NCBI GenBank assembly: GCA_046541515.1 | Contig: JBKHDD010000034.1 | Span: forward strand, 1 to 34,199 | DNA from: CAYFVR01 sp046541515 | GTDB lineage: Bacteria; Desulfobacterota; Desulfobacteria; Desulfobacterales; Desulfococcaceae | Direction: 5' to 3' | DNA: 34,199 nucleotides | In this document: positions 18,552-27,559 of the stretch, piece by piece | How positions within the stretch are numbered: position 1 is the first letter of the stretch | Layout of the letters: every line of letters begins with the position of its first letter | Program-made: the position numbers and the translations under genes | Notes under the pieces: generated by a model | Told to the model about the DNA's origin: nothing | The model's database searches: none | The model's input: the letters and a program-made list of their open reading frames with translations, nothing else

Positions 18552-20030
18552 TCAGCCCCCGTCGCTTCCGGGAAAATCCGCCTTGGCCGCCGACCGGCGT
18601 CCGTACCCCGGCACGGCCATGCCGGCGGAAAACGATCCCGGCAAAAGCGGGAGTATCATATTCCGGCGGCCGGATTCAAGGATGGGATGGGCGTCCCCAA
18701 CCTCCCCGCGAGTTTTCCCGGGGGTCGAAGGCGCGTAGACCGGAAGCGGCTCTCCGGCGGAAAAGCCGTCGGACGGAGAACCGTATCCCAGCCGAATGGG
18801 GCTGGAAATCCGGCCGCGGCGAGGACAGGTTTGGCAAAAACGGCCGTTGATCCGGGCGATGGTCGTGCAGCGATAGGGACCCGTGCAGGTCAGGGCCCGC
18901 TCGATCTTGGCCTCGGTTTCGGAAAACCGGTACCGGGGGTAGGGCGCGGAGAGGCGATGGGCCAGCCGTCGGCCGTCCCGGCAGCGGGCCGAGATGGTGA
19001 GCAGGACGTACCAGTCCGGCTCGGAAAGCGCGGCCGCGTCGTCGCGGCAATGGGCGATAAAGGGACAGCGGGCCGCGATCCGCTCGAACTCCGGGACGGG
19101 CCAGGCGGCGGTCGGAAACCCCTGCGATTGGAAGGGATTTTGGCGGAACGCGCGGGATCGAGATTCGGATGGGAGGGCGCCGGCGACGCCGGTGGAATCC
19201 CCCGAAGTCCAAAAGGACCGTCCGGTCCGCTCTGGAGGGGGAAGGATTCGCCACGCCTTCAGCAGCTCGGTCACCCGACCCGCCGGAACGGGGGAATGGC
19301 GCGCCAGCGCGGCCCAGGGGGCGGCATGGGGCAAAAGGAAACCGGCCTCCGGGTCCAGCGGAAGCGTGTGGCCGCGACGGACCGCCGCCCCCCAAAAAGG
19401 CAACGCGATGAGGCTGCCCAGTCCCCGCCCGCCGGCCCGATCCTGTGCTGGAAAAAAGCGGTCGAAGGCCCCGCCGCTTTCGGGGATTCCGGCCTCCTCC
19501 AGCAAGCCCAGGCCCAAGCGGCGGGCCAACCGGGCGGACACGGGGCCGTCGAAAAACAGATAGGCGTGGCAGCCCCGGCCGGACCGGGAGCGAAACAGCA
19601 GAACCGGCAGTTCCAGCACCGCGCAAACCTCCGCCAGGGCCCGGGCTTCGTCGAAGGGGCGAAGCCCGGACGCGCCGCCGTCGAAATCGGCGGCCAGAAA
19701 CCGGCAGGTCCCGTCGGGAAGCAGCGGGTAAATCCCCAGCAGATGTCGTCCCCGAACATGGTCTTCCAGCAAGGCCCGTCCCAGGGGGACCGGCGCGTGG
19801 TGGGCGCAGCCCCGGCAGGCGTTGGCCATGGTTCCCCCCTTCCGGCAGGAAGGTCCCCACTCGTTTCCGCAGACGGGCGAAAACCCTTCGCGGCCGGTGG
19901 CCGGGGAGCGCCAGAAACGGGCCACCACGTCCCGCCGCCCTCGAAACAAACGCGCAAAGCGGCGAAGCTCCTCGACGGTCGGCGGTTCTGGTTCCGTGCC
20001 GGTTCCCGGGATATTGGCGGCGCGGGCCAT
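18552..20030 (-). CDS. Stand-alone TOTE-type archaeo-eukaryotic primase
   Basis: A 492-residue protein recognised as the primase of TOTE conflict systems (AEP superfamily), which makes primers or extends DNA. Residues 24-80 hold the family start FARLFRGRRDVVARFW and an inserted Cys cluster (C54-GNEW, C62, C72, C75). LAADFDGG gives the metal-binding D115-x-D117, SRSGRGCHAYLFF the nucleotide-binding H155, and FFPAQDRAGGRGLGSLIALP (193-211) the family-specific segment. Residues 310-415 form a second domain known from phage/plasmid primases (FIAHCRDDAAALSEPDWY; PYPRYRFSETEAKIERAL) ending in a Cys cluster C382, C388, C399, C402, probably metal-binding. The last 75 residues look disordered. The helicase and nuclease domains of TOTE proteins are absent, and no phage or CRISPR genes adjoin. 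The ATG at 20028 has GGAGGAGG before it. Confidence 0.85.
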   Translation of the reverse strand: MARAANIPGTGTEPEPPTVEELRRFARLFRGRRDVVARFWRSPATGREGFSPVCGNEWGPSCRKGGTMANACRGCAHHAPVPLGRALLEDHVRGRHLLGIYPLLPDGTCRFLAADFDGGASGLRPFDEARALAEVCAVLELPVLLFRSRSGRGCHAYLFFDGPVSARLARRLGLGLLEEAGIPESGGAFDRFFPAQDRAGGRGLGSLIALPFWGAAVRRGHTLPLDPEAGFLLPHAAPWAALARHSPVPAGRVTELLKAWRILPPPERTGRSFWTSGDSTGVAGALPSESRSRAFRQNPFQSQGFPTAAWPVPEFERIAARCPFIAHCRDDAAALSEPDWYVLLTISARCRDGRRLAHRLSAPYPRYRFSETEAKIERALTCTGPYRCTTIARINGRFCQTCPRRGRISSPIRLGYGSPSDGFSAGEPLPVYAPSTPGKTRGEVGDAHPILESGRRNMILPLLPGSFSAGMAVPGYGRRSAAKADFPGSDGG

Positions 20031-20256
20031 GGCGAACCTCCTCCCTCTTTCTTGGATCCACGCAAATTTTGGCCGATGAGATTTCTCGTACCATTTTCCG
20101 GAACGGATTCCAAGCCGCCGGGCCGATGGAAGCCGGACCCCGCTTGACCGAATACACCCTTGCTTCGAAAAAATTACACGGTTTTCCGTATATCTCCGCC
20201 ACGCGCCGGCCCCTACGATTGGGACTCGATTTTCGACAGAAAACGGAAAGGCGCAC

Positions 20257-22554
20257 ATGCGAACGATGAAACAATGGCTACCTTGGAAACTCCTCATTAA
20301 ACGTGCCGCCCGGGCCTACGGCGTCATCGATCCCCTGCGCATCATGGCCCGCATGCGCCAGTTCTCCCAGCCTTCGGAAGTGCAGGAACCCATCGAGCTG
20401 CTCCGCGCCGGCATCGCCTTCCACGCCCGGGGCCTCATCAACACCAAGGCCATTCAGCACAATCTGGACTGGGTCTGGCCCTACTGGGTGGAACGCCAGT
20501 TCAATCCGGACAGCCCCTCCTTCATCCCCCGGGCTTTTTCCTTCAGCCACGTCAACCTGACCCACCGCAACTGGACGGCGGTGGGGCACCCCGATCTGCC
20601 GCTGTATCCCATCGTCGATCCCCGAGGCCTGATCACGCCCCATTTCGACGGCTGGTCCCTGGATTTCTGGATCGTGGCGGAGGACGGCGCGCAATTGATT
20701 CCCTCCCGCCTCGAAACGGCCGAGCAGGAATGGCGATGGCGGCCAAACCCCGCCGTGATCACTCGGGTGGCGGAAAACGGCCTGTCCCTGGAAACCCGAG
20801 TGGACGTTCGGATTCGGGAAGGCGCGCCCCGCCTGCACATTCACGCCCATGCGGCGGCGGATCGGCCCGCCTGGCTGGTGGCCGCGCCGCGTCCTTACAA
20901 TCCCGAGGGCATCCAGTTCATCGAGCGGATCGAGACGGTGGCCTCGGGCCACGGCCTCCGGATCAACGGGGAAGACCCCATCCGGATAAGCGAAGCCCCG
21001 GTTCGAACCCTGTTTTCCACCTATGCGGAAGGCGACGTGGTCAACCGGCTCGGCGGGAACGGAGACGGGGGCGGCGCGAACTGCCGGGTCGGCATGGCCA
21101 CCGCGGCGGCCATGTTCCCGGTGGAATCCGGCCCGGTGGGGTTCGCGGTTCCCCTGGGCGACGAAACCGACCTCCGCGCCGCCGGAAACGGGAAGCCGTC
21201 GCCCCTCGCCGCGATCCGCTCTTCGGAAACCGCATGGGACGAAACCCTGGCCGACGCGGCCCGGTTGCGGATTCCCGACGACCGGCACCAGTTTCTCTAC
21301 GACGCGGCGTTGCGCACCCTTTGTCTGCTGACCGCCGACGACGCGGTGCCGGGGCCCTACACCTACCGGCGGTTCTGGTTTCGGGACGCCTGCCTGATGA
21401 TCCACGCCCTGCTGGGCGTCAACCTGACCGACCGGTCCCATCGGATTTTGGAGACCTTTCCGCCCCGGCAAAAGTGGAACGGCTACTTCCAGTCCCAGGA
21501 GGGGGAATGGGACAGCAACGGGCAGGTTCTGTGGATTCTGGACCGGTTCCAGCGGCTGACCGGCCGGCCGCCTTCCGCCGACTGGCTGGCGACGTTGGAC
21601 CGGGGCGCGGCCTGGATCGTTAAAAAACGGCTCCCCCGCAAGCGGGGAGACCGGCACGGCGGGCTGTTTCCGGCGGGATTCAGCGCGGAACATTTGGGAC
21701 CCAACGATTTTTACTTTTGGGACGACTTCTGGGGCGTGGCCGGGCTTCGGGCGGCGGGACGCCTGCTAACCCGGTTTGGCGAGGCGGCCGCCGGAAAACG
21801 CTACGCCGACGAGGCCGAGGATTTTCAAGCCGCCATCGAGGCCAGCGTTTCCGCCATCCCCGACGACATGCGGCGGGGCGGCTTCCCCGCCGCCCCCTAC
21901 CGCCGGATGGACGCGGGCGCGGTGGGCTCCCTGGTGGCCGACTATCCCCTTCGGCTGACCCCGCCGGGCGAATCCCGGATGATGGCCACGGCGGAATTCC
22001 TGATGGCCCACTGTTTTCACCGGGGGGCCTTCTTCCAGGACATGATCCATTCCGGCATCAACGCCTACCTCACCCTGGATATCGCCCAGACCCTTCTGCG
22101 GGCCGGGGACGACCGGTGGCGGGCCCTGGTGGACCGGGTCGCCGAGCTGGCCTCCCCCACCGGACAGTGGCCCGAAGCGGTCCACCCCATCACCGGCGGC
22201 GGCTGCATGGGCGACGGCCAGCACGGATGGGCCGCCGCCGAATGGCTGATGATGATGCGAAGCCTCTTTGTTCGGGAGGAGGGCGACGGCCTGGTGCTGG
22301 GGGCGGGCGTCGCGCCGGATTGGCTGGCGTCGGGATCGCCGCTGTCCTTCGGGCCCACCCCCACAATTTTGGGCACGGTGTCGGTGGAATTCGTTTCCGA
22401 CGGGGACGCCCTCCAGGCGCGGCTGGACCGGAGCGCGCCGCCGGACGGCCGGCGAAGCGGCCCCATCGTCGTGTCGGTTCCCGGCTTCCCCGCAACCCGG
22501 ATGGCGGGGGAATCCCCCTCGGAAACAATGACCATCCAGAAGGAAACCGCATGA
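20257..22554 (+). CDS. Six-hairpin glycosidase, amylo-alpha-1,6-glucosidase-like
   Basis: A 765-residue, probably cytoplasmic carbohydrate-active enzyme without signal peptide. The first 350 residues form a beta-rich N-terminal domain (FSFSHVNLTHRNWTAVG; YPIVDPRGLITPHFDGWSLD). The C-terminal part is an (alpha/alpha)6 barrel: YTYRRFWFRDACLMIHALLG near 368-387, EGEWDSNGQVLWILDRF, NDFYFWDDFWGVAGLRAAGR and TGQWPEAVHPITGGGCMGDG. The WFRD and tryptophan/acid-rich motifs match GH15/GH133-like glucosidases, so a glucan or glucoside is the likely substrate; linkage is not predictable. The ATG has GGAAAGG six bases upstream. Its stop overlaps the start of the glycosyltransferase (ATGA), so this is the first gene of a coupled four-gene operon. 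Confidence 0.8.
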   Translation: MRTMKQWLPWKLLIKRAARAYGVIDPLRIMARMRQFSQPSEVQEPIELLRAGIAFHARGLINTKAIQHNLDWVWPYWVERQFNPDSPSFIPRAFSFSHVNLTHRNWTAVGHPDLPLYPIVDPRGLITPHFDGWSLDFWIVAEDGAQLIPSRLETAEQEWRWRPNPAVITRVAENGLSLETRVDVRIREGAPRLHIHAHAAADRPAWLVAAPRPYNPEGIQFIERIETVASGHGLRINGEDPIRISEAPVRTLFSTYAEGDVVNRLGGNGDGGGANCRVGMATAAAMFPVESGPVGFAVPLGDETDLRAAGNGKPSPLAAIRSSETAWDETLADAARLRIPDDRHQFLYDAALRTLCLLTADDAVPGPYTYRRFWFRDACLMIHALLGVNLTDRSHRILETFPPRQKWNGYFQSQEGEWDSNGQVLWILDRFQRLTGRPPSADWLATLDRGAAWIVKKRLPRKRGDRHGGLFPAGFSAEHLGPNDFYFWDDFWGVAGLRAAGRLLTRFGEAAAGKRYADEAEDFQAAIEASVSAIPDDMRRGGFPAAPYRRMDAGAVGSLVADYPLRLTPPGESRMMATAEFLMAHCFHRGAFFQDMIHSGINAYLTLDIAQTLLRAGDDRWRALVDRVAELASPTGQWPEAVHPITGGGCMGDGQHGWAAAEWLMMMRSLFVREEGDGLVLGAGVAPDWLASGSPLSFGPTPTILGTVSVEFVSDGDALQARLDRSAPPDGRRSGPIVVSVPGFPATRMAGESPSETMTIQKETA

Positions 22555-23837
22555 AAATCTGCATGTTCACCAACACCTACCGGCCCCACGTGGGGGGCGT
22601 GGCCCGTTCGGTCCACTTTTTCGCGGAAGATCTGCGGGCCAAAGGCCATCGGGTCATGATCGTCGCCCCCACCTTTCCCGGTACCGAATCGCTGGAAGAG
22701 AACTCGGAAGAGGTGCTGCGGGTCCCGGCCATTCAGAATTTCAATGGAAGCGATTTTTCGGTCCGCATTCCCCTGCCCTTTCTCATCGACGAGGCCATCG
22801 ACGAAATGGAGCCGGACATCATCCACAGCCATCACCCCTTCCTGCTGGGGGACGCGGCCATGCGGGCGGCCCACCGGCGGCGGTTGCCGCTGGTGTTTAC
22901 CCATCATACCCGCTACGAGGACTACACCCATTACGTGGGCTCCGACTCCGATCGGATGCAACGTTTCGCCATTCACCTGTCCACCGAATACGCCAACCTC
23001 TGCCATCGGGTGGTGGCGCCCAGCCGGTCCATCGCCCGCCTGCTCGCCCGGCGCGGGGTGAAAAGGCCGGTGACCGAAATCCCCACCGGGGTGGACATCG
23101 CCTTTTTCGAAAAAGGCGACGGCGATCGGTTTCGGAAGGCCAACGGACTGCCCGCCGACGCGCCGGTGGTGGGCCATCTGGGACGGCTGGCGCCGGAAAA
23201 AAACCTGGAATACCTGGCCCGTGCCGTGGCCCGGCCCTTGTCCGACCGGCCCGACGCCCACTTTCTGGTGGTGGGCGAAGGTCCCAGCGCGGAGGCGATG
23301 GCGGAAATTTTCGAGGAAGTCGGATGCGCCGACCGATTGATCCTGGCCGGCCGCCAAACCGGACGGAACCTGGCGGACGCCTATGCGGCCATGGACCTGT
23401 TCGCCTTCGCCTCCTTGTCCGAAACCCAGGGCATGGTCCTGGTGGAAGCCATGGCCGCGGGGAAACCGGTGGTGGCCCTGGACGCCCCCGGGGCCCGAGA
23501 AGTGGTGACCGACCGCGAAAACGGTCGTTTGCTGGCGGCCAAGGCCGACACGGAAGAATTCGGCCGGGCGGTCCTGGAACTGCTGGACGATCCCGAGGAA
23601 CGCGGCCGGATGGCCTTCGCCGCCCAAAAAACGGCCGGCGATCTCTCCCGGGAACGGTGCGCCGAGCGGCTGACCGAGGTGTACGCCCAGCTCAAGCGGG
23701 AACATACTTCCTGGGGGCCGGTGGAAACCGCTTTCGCGGGGTGGGACGAACTGTTGCGGGCGGTGCGGGTGGAATGGGAACTCATTTCCCAAAAGGCGTC
23801 GGCCGCCGCCCATGCGGTTTGGACCGGGGAAGATTAG
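22551..23837 (+). CDS. GT4-family glycosyltransferase
   Basis: A 428-residue GT-B retaining glycosyltransferase. The N-terminal Rossmann domain starts MKICMFTNTYRPHVGGVARS (acceptor side); the C-terminal domain has GHLGRLAPEKNLEYL (209-223) and the nucleotide-sugar E-x7-E motif at E291/E299 (SETQGMVLVEAMAAGKPVV). The opening motif and overall plan resemble enzymes that glucosylate diacylglycerol or phosphatidylinositol, so a lipid acceptor is a reasonable guess that fits the membrane and lipid-phosphatase-like neighbours, but sucrose-phosphate-synthase-like roles are not excluded. Start and stop overlap the upstream gene by four bases, and the next gene begins one base after its stop. Confidence 0.88.
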   Translation: MKICMFTNTYRPHVGGVARSVHFFAEDLRAKGHRVMIVAPTFPGTESLEENSEEVLRVPAIQNFNGSDFSVRIPLPFLIDEAIDEMEPDIIHSHHPFLLGDAAMRAAHRRRLPLVFTHHTRYEDYTHYVGSDSDRMQRFAIHLSTEYANLCHRVVAPSRSIARLLARRGVKRPVTEIPTGVDIAFFEKGDGDRFRKANGLPADAPVVGHLGRLAPEKNLEYLARAVARPLSDRPDAHFLVVGEGPSAEAMAEIFEEVGCADRLILAGRQTGRNLADAYAAMDLFAFASLSETQGMVLVEAMAAGKPVVALDAPGAREVVTDRENGRLLAAKADTEEFGRAVLELLDDPEERGRMAFAAQKTAGDLSRERCAERLTEVYAQLKREHTSWGPVETAFAGWDELLRAVRVEWELISQKASAAAHAVWTGED

Positions 23838-23838
23838 A

Positions 23839-26286
23839 ATGCTGGTTCGCCTGTCCGCGGCCTGGGATCGCCTGCGGCGACGCTTCGGTCGAAGCCACCT
23901 GACGGCCCGGCTGCTGAACAATCTCCGCCCCGCCGAGGAAAGCGGCCGTCCGGGAGCGGTGGCGATCCAAATCGACGGGCTCGGCCGGTCGCAATTGGAG
24001 GCGGCTCTCCGAAACGGACGGATGCCGTTCCTGCGCGCCCGCGTTCAATCCGAAGAAACCGTTCTCCGGACGTTCTACCCCGGGATGCCCTCCACCACGC
24101 CGGCGGTGCAGTCCGAACTCTTTTTCGGAGTGCGTCAGGCCGTGCCCGCCTTCGGTTACGTCCGGCGGGCGGACGGCCGTCCCGTGCGGTTGATGAATCC
24201 CCTGGACGTGGACCGGCTGGCGGCCGACCTCGCCCGGAACGGAAAAGAACCGCTTTTGGCCGAAGGCGCCGCCTACGGCGACATCCTCACCGGGGGCTCC
24301 TCCGAGGCCCGCTATTGCACCCAGACCCTGGAGCTGGAGTCCTTTTGGCGAGTGGTCAATCCGGTCAAGACAATTTTGATTCTCCTGCTGCACGCCACCA
24401 CGGTGTTGCGGCTGGCCGGGTACCTGCTGGTGGAAATCGGCCTGGCAATCTACGACGCGGTCCAAGGCATTTTCGCACGGCGGTCGTTTTTCGGCGAACT
24501 GAAATTCATCCCCATGCGGGTGGCGGTCTGCATCGGCCTGCGGGAGCTGGTGCGCTTCCGGGTCAAAAACGACCTGATTCGCGGCATTCCGCTGATTCAC
24601 GCCAATTTTATCGGCTACGACGAGCAGGCCCACCGGCGGGGTCCCAGCTCCGCCTTCGCCCATTGGAGCCTCAAGGGCATCGACGGCGCCATCCAGGACA
24701 TCGTCCGATCGGCCGAACGATCGCCCTTTCGGGATTACCGGGTGGTCATCTACTCCGACCACGGGCAGGAAGACGTGGAAAGCTATCGGAGAAACCGGGG
24801 AGAGTCGGTGGCCGACGCCGCGGGGCGCGTCCTTGGCGGGGGCAAATCGCCGAAAGACGCCGGCGACGGGGAAGCCGCCGGTCCCGAATACCGCCGACGC
24901 CGAGCCGGAAGCCTCCTCCGGGGGGACGGCGATGCCGAATCCGACCCCGCGCCCCGGGACGGCATCGAGCGAATCATGGTTTCGGCCATCGGGCCGTTGG
25001 GTCACGTCTACCTGCCGGGCGAGGGAACGGAAGGCGGTTCCGCCATTCGTCCGGAATTCCGCGGGGATTTGGAGGCGGCCGGGCGGGCCCTGGTGAAGGC
25101 GGCGGAAATCCCCCTGGTCCTCTTTCGCGACGGGGAAACGGCCCGCGCCGTCACGCCCGCCGGCGTCTTCTCCCTTAAAGAAGAAGCGGAACAGGTGCTG
25201 GGGGCCGACCACCCGCTCCGGGACCTGGTCGCCGCCGACCTGGCCGCCCTTTGCGATCATCCGGACGCCGGAGACCTGGTCATCTCGGGCTGGCGGCCGA
25301 CGGGACGACCTTTGACCTTCCCGGTGGAAAACGGGGCTCACGGCGGACCGGGCGCGGAGGAAAGCCGGGGATTCATCCTTTTTCCCCGGGCTTTGGATCC
25401 GGAAGCGGAACCGGTGCGCCCGCTGGATCTGCGCCGGGTTCTTCAAGAGCGAATCGGCCGGGAGCGGGTTGGCGCGGCGAATCGAACCTCGCCGTCCGCC
25501 ATCGATGGACCCGCCCATCACGCCGCCCGGACGGGCCGGGACCGGTCGAGCGAGGAGCGGCCATCGGACGCGTTGCGGGTGGCGACCTACAACATCCACG
25601 GCTGCCGAACCCTGGACGGCCGGGTGGGGACCGAGCGGATCGCCGAGGTGCTGGCGGAGCTGGACCCGGACCTGGTGGCGTTGCAGGAAGTGGACGTGGG
25701 CCAAGCCCGCTCCCATGGCCGCGATCAGGCGGCGGAACTGGGGGCGGCCCTGGGAATGCACGCCCATTTTTTTCCCGTTCTGCGGAAAGGGCCGGCCTGT
25801 TACGGGCTGGCGGTGTTGAGCCGACCGCCGTTTCTTCGCGCACGAAACACGCTGCTGCCCGGACCGCCGGGGCCGGGACGGGAACGGCGCGGAGCGATCC
25901 GGATAACCGTCGCCGCCGAGGGCGGGGGAGAATTCGATCTCATCAACACCCATCTGGGGCTGGGGCTGTTGGAGCGCCGACGGCAGGCGGCGGCGCTGCT
26001 CTCCGACGGATGGCTGCGGGACGGAGTGCCCGCCGCCCTTTGCGGAGACTTCAACGCCGGACCGGGCTCCCCGGTCTGCCGCCGCCTGGGAGAGCGACTG
26101 CGGCCCGCCGGCAACGGAAAGCCCACGTTTTTCGCCAAAAGACCGTTGCTTCGGCTGGACCACATTTTCGTCACCGATTCGCGCATGGTGTTGGCCGCAG
26201 GCGTGGCCTCCGGAGAAACGGCCCGCCGGGCGTCGGACCATCTGCCGGCCTGGGCCGATCTTCGGCCCAATGGAGAAAGCTCGTGA
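23839..26286 (+). CDS. Alkaline-phosphatase-superfamily / EEP two-domain hydrolase
   Basis: An 815-residue fusion of two hydrolase folds. Residues about 38-515 belong to the alkaline phosphatase superfamily: D46 (IQIDGLG), T86/T87 nucleophile (MPSTTPAVQSEL), D261 and H265 (IGYDEQAH), D307-H308 (YSDHGQED) and H501 (NGAHGG). Residues about 176-212 are hydrophobic and could make a membrane hairpin inside this domain. Residues about 320-375 and 545-575 are low-complexity linkers. Residues 579-810 are an endonuclease/exonuclease/phosphatase domain with N585 (TYNIHG), E617 (ALQEVD), H705 (INTHLG), D737/N739 (GDFNA) and D800-H801 (ASDHLP). EEP members include phosphodiesterases and phospholipid or sphingomyelin phosphatases. 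Both active sites look intact. Phosphodiester or lipid phosphate head groups are the likely substrates by context. Confidence 0.85.
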   Translation: MLVRLSAAWDRLRRRFGRSHLTARLLNNLRPAEESGRPGAVAIQIDGLGRSQLEAALRNGRMPFLRARVQSEETVLRTFYPGMPSTTPAVQSELFFGVRQAVPAFGYVRRADGRPVRLMNPLDVDRLAADLARNGKEPLLAEGAAYGDILTGGSSEARYCTQTLELESFWRVVNPVKTILILLLHATTVLRLAGYLLVEIGLAIYDAVQGIFARRSFFGELKFIPMRVAVCIGLRELVRFRVKNDLIRGIPLIHANFIGYDEQAHRRGPSSAFAHWSLKGIDGAIQDIVRSAERSPFRDYRVVIYSDHGQEDVESYRRNRGESVADAAGRVLGGGKSPKDAGDGEAAGPEYRRRRAGSLLRGDGDAESDPAPRDGIERIMVSAIGPLGHVYLPGEGTEGGSAIRPEFRGDLEAAGRALVKAAEIPLVLFRDGETARAVTPAGVFSLKEEAEQVLGADHPLRDLVAADLAALCDHPDAGDLVISGWRPTGRPLTFPVENGAHGGPGAEESRGFILFPRALDPEAEPVRPLDLRRVLQERIGRERVGAANRTSPSAIDGPAHHAARTGRDRSSEERPSDALRVATYNIHGCRTLDGRVGTERIAEVLAELDPDLVALQEVDVGQARSHGRDQAAELGAALGMHAHFFPVLRKGPACYGLAVLSRPPFLRARNTLLPGPPGPGRERRGAIRITVAAEGGGEFDLINTHLGLGLLERRRQAAALLSDGWLRDGVPAALCGDFNAGPGSPVCRRLGERLRPAGNGKPTFFAKRPLLRLDHIFVTDSRMVLAAGVASGETARRASDHLPAWADLRPNGESS

Positions 26287-27029
26287 GTCCCCGGACCCAA
26301 TGGGCCATCGGCATCGGCGTGTTGCTGGCGACGGGAATCGTCCTGGTGGCGGGCGTTCAACTGGACCTGGAGGCGCGGGTGCGGGCACTGGTTCGGTCGG
26401 TGGCCGACCCGACCCGGTTCGCGGTGCTGATGGCCCTGTTGCCGGCCGCGGGGGCGCCCATCAGCCCTTTTCTGGTGGGCGCCGGGGCGGTGTTCGGCGT
26501 CGGCGCGGGCCTGGCCGTGGCCATGCTCGCCATGCCGATCCATCTGGGCGTCGCGATCCTGGTCGCCCATTTCCTGCGGGACCCGATCCGACGGTTTCTG
26601 GAACGAAAGGAAATCCGGGTTCCCTCGCCAAAAAACGAACGACAGGCGCTGTACAGCGTCATCTTCCTGGCCATTCCGGGGCCGCCCTACGCCGCCAAAA
26701 ATCTGCTGCTGCCCCTGGCCGGCTTTCGGTTTCGCCACTGTTTCTTCACCAACTGGCTCGTCCAGGGTCTGCTGTGTCTGCCGCTGGTGGTGCTGGGCTC
26801 CTCCGCGATGGAGGGGCGTTTCGGCCTGGTGGCGGGGGCCGCGGCGGTCCTGCTCCTGCTCATCGTGCTGGGCCGGGCTCTGCGGAAGCGGCACCCCGGC
26901 ATCCCAAAAGCCCCGAAGGGAGAAACCACCGGCAAAGGGAAGACGAAAACCGGCGGCGAAGGAGCAAAAAGCGAGACGGCATCCGACGAGACGGCCGAAC
27001 CCGGCCTTCCCCCGCCTTCCAAGCCGTAA
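26283..27029 (+). CDS. VTT-domain (DedA/TVP38-type) membrane protein
   Basis: A 248-residue inner-membrane protein of the VTT family, whose members are implicated in lipid scrambling across membranes. Hydrophobic segments lie at about 7-28, 45-65, 72-100 and two or more further on. The conserved glycine/proline re-entrant part reads PAAGAPISPFLVGAGAVFG, and the second half has FLAIPGPPYAAKNLLLPLAG. The last 45 residues are a Lys/Gly/Glu-rich tail. It starts with GTG overlapping the upstream TGA (GTGA), preceded by GGAGAAAG, so it is translationally coupled to the phosphatase/EEP fusion. VTT proteins beside EEP and phospholipase-type genes recur in bacteria, which supports a lipid role. Confidence 0.85.
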   Translation: MSPRTQWAIGIGVLLATGIVLVAGVQLDLEARVRALVRSVADPTRFAVLMALLPAAGAPISPFLVGAGAVFGVGAGLAVAMLAMPIHLGVAILVAHFLRDPIRRFLERKEIRVPSPKNERQALYSVIFLAIPGPPYAAKNLLLPLAGFRFRHCFFTNWLVQGLLCLPLVVLGSSAMEGRFGLVAGAAAVLLLLIVLGRALRKRHPGIPKAPKGETTGKGKTKTGGEGAKSETASDETAEPGLPPPSKP

Positions 27030-27161
27030 AATACGGGAATTACCCGATGGTTCCCAGGCCATCCCCTTGGGATAGTCGATGTTTCAGGAAAAAAACGGGG
27101 GGGCCGGGTCCGAAACTTCCTTCCCAAACCGGTCTCCCTAAACTTGCGAAGTGGAGGTCCC

Positions 27162-27554
27162 ATGTTCTATGTTGGCCATTTTTCTTTTGACGAACTCGGC
27201 GACGAGGGTCCTCGCCACGGCTATTTCACCATGCTGGCTCAGGCCGAAGGTCCGGAAGAGGCCGTGGAACGGTTTCGCGGCCGAATTCAACATCTGAAGG
27301 GAAACGGCGATCTGTTCGCCGGCGTACGCGCCGTATACGTGGAGGACGTGGTGGAGATTCGGGAATTTCCCGCCGATCCGGTCATCACCCGGTTTCAGTC
27401 TTCGGAAGGACAGTTCCCCCGCTCCCAGAGCCAGCCGCTGCCCGCAGCGGAACCCAGCGGCGTATCGGTTTACGGACTGGCCACCGAGGGCGGACGGGAA
27501 ACCGACGAGGACGGCTACCCGGAAGCACGGCCCTTTTTGATCTTCGACAACTAA
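27162..27554 (+). CDS. Unknown soluble protein
   Basis: A 130-residue acidic protein starting MFYVGHFSFDELGDEGPRHG. It has no signal peptide or membrane segment. The N-terminal 75 residues look folded (helix PEEAVERFRGRIQHLKG; strand AVYVEDVVEIREFPADPVI) and the C-terminal 50 are polar, ending RPFLIFDN. GGAGG five bases before the ATG supports expression. It lies 132 bases after the VTT gene and is probably a separate unit, convergent with the TrkA-C gene. I do not recognise a family. Confidence 0.75.
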   Translation: MFYVGHFSFDELGDEGPRHGYFTMLAQAEGPEEAVERFRGRIQHLKGNGDLFAGVRAVYVEDVVEIREFPADPVITRFQSSEGQFPRSQSQPLPAAEPSGVSVYGLATEGGRETDEDGYPEARPFLIFDN

Positions 27555-27559
27555 CGGCG

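Noticed and set aside
20170..20200. Short inverted repeat (ACGG/CCGT) in the divergent gap between the primase and glycosidase genes
   Set aside because: The arms are only four bases, expected often by chance in this composition.
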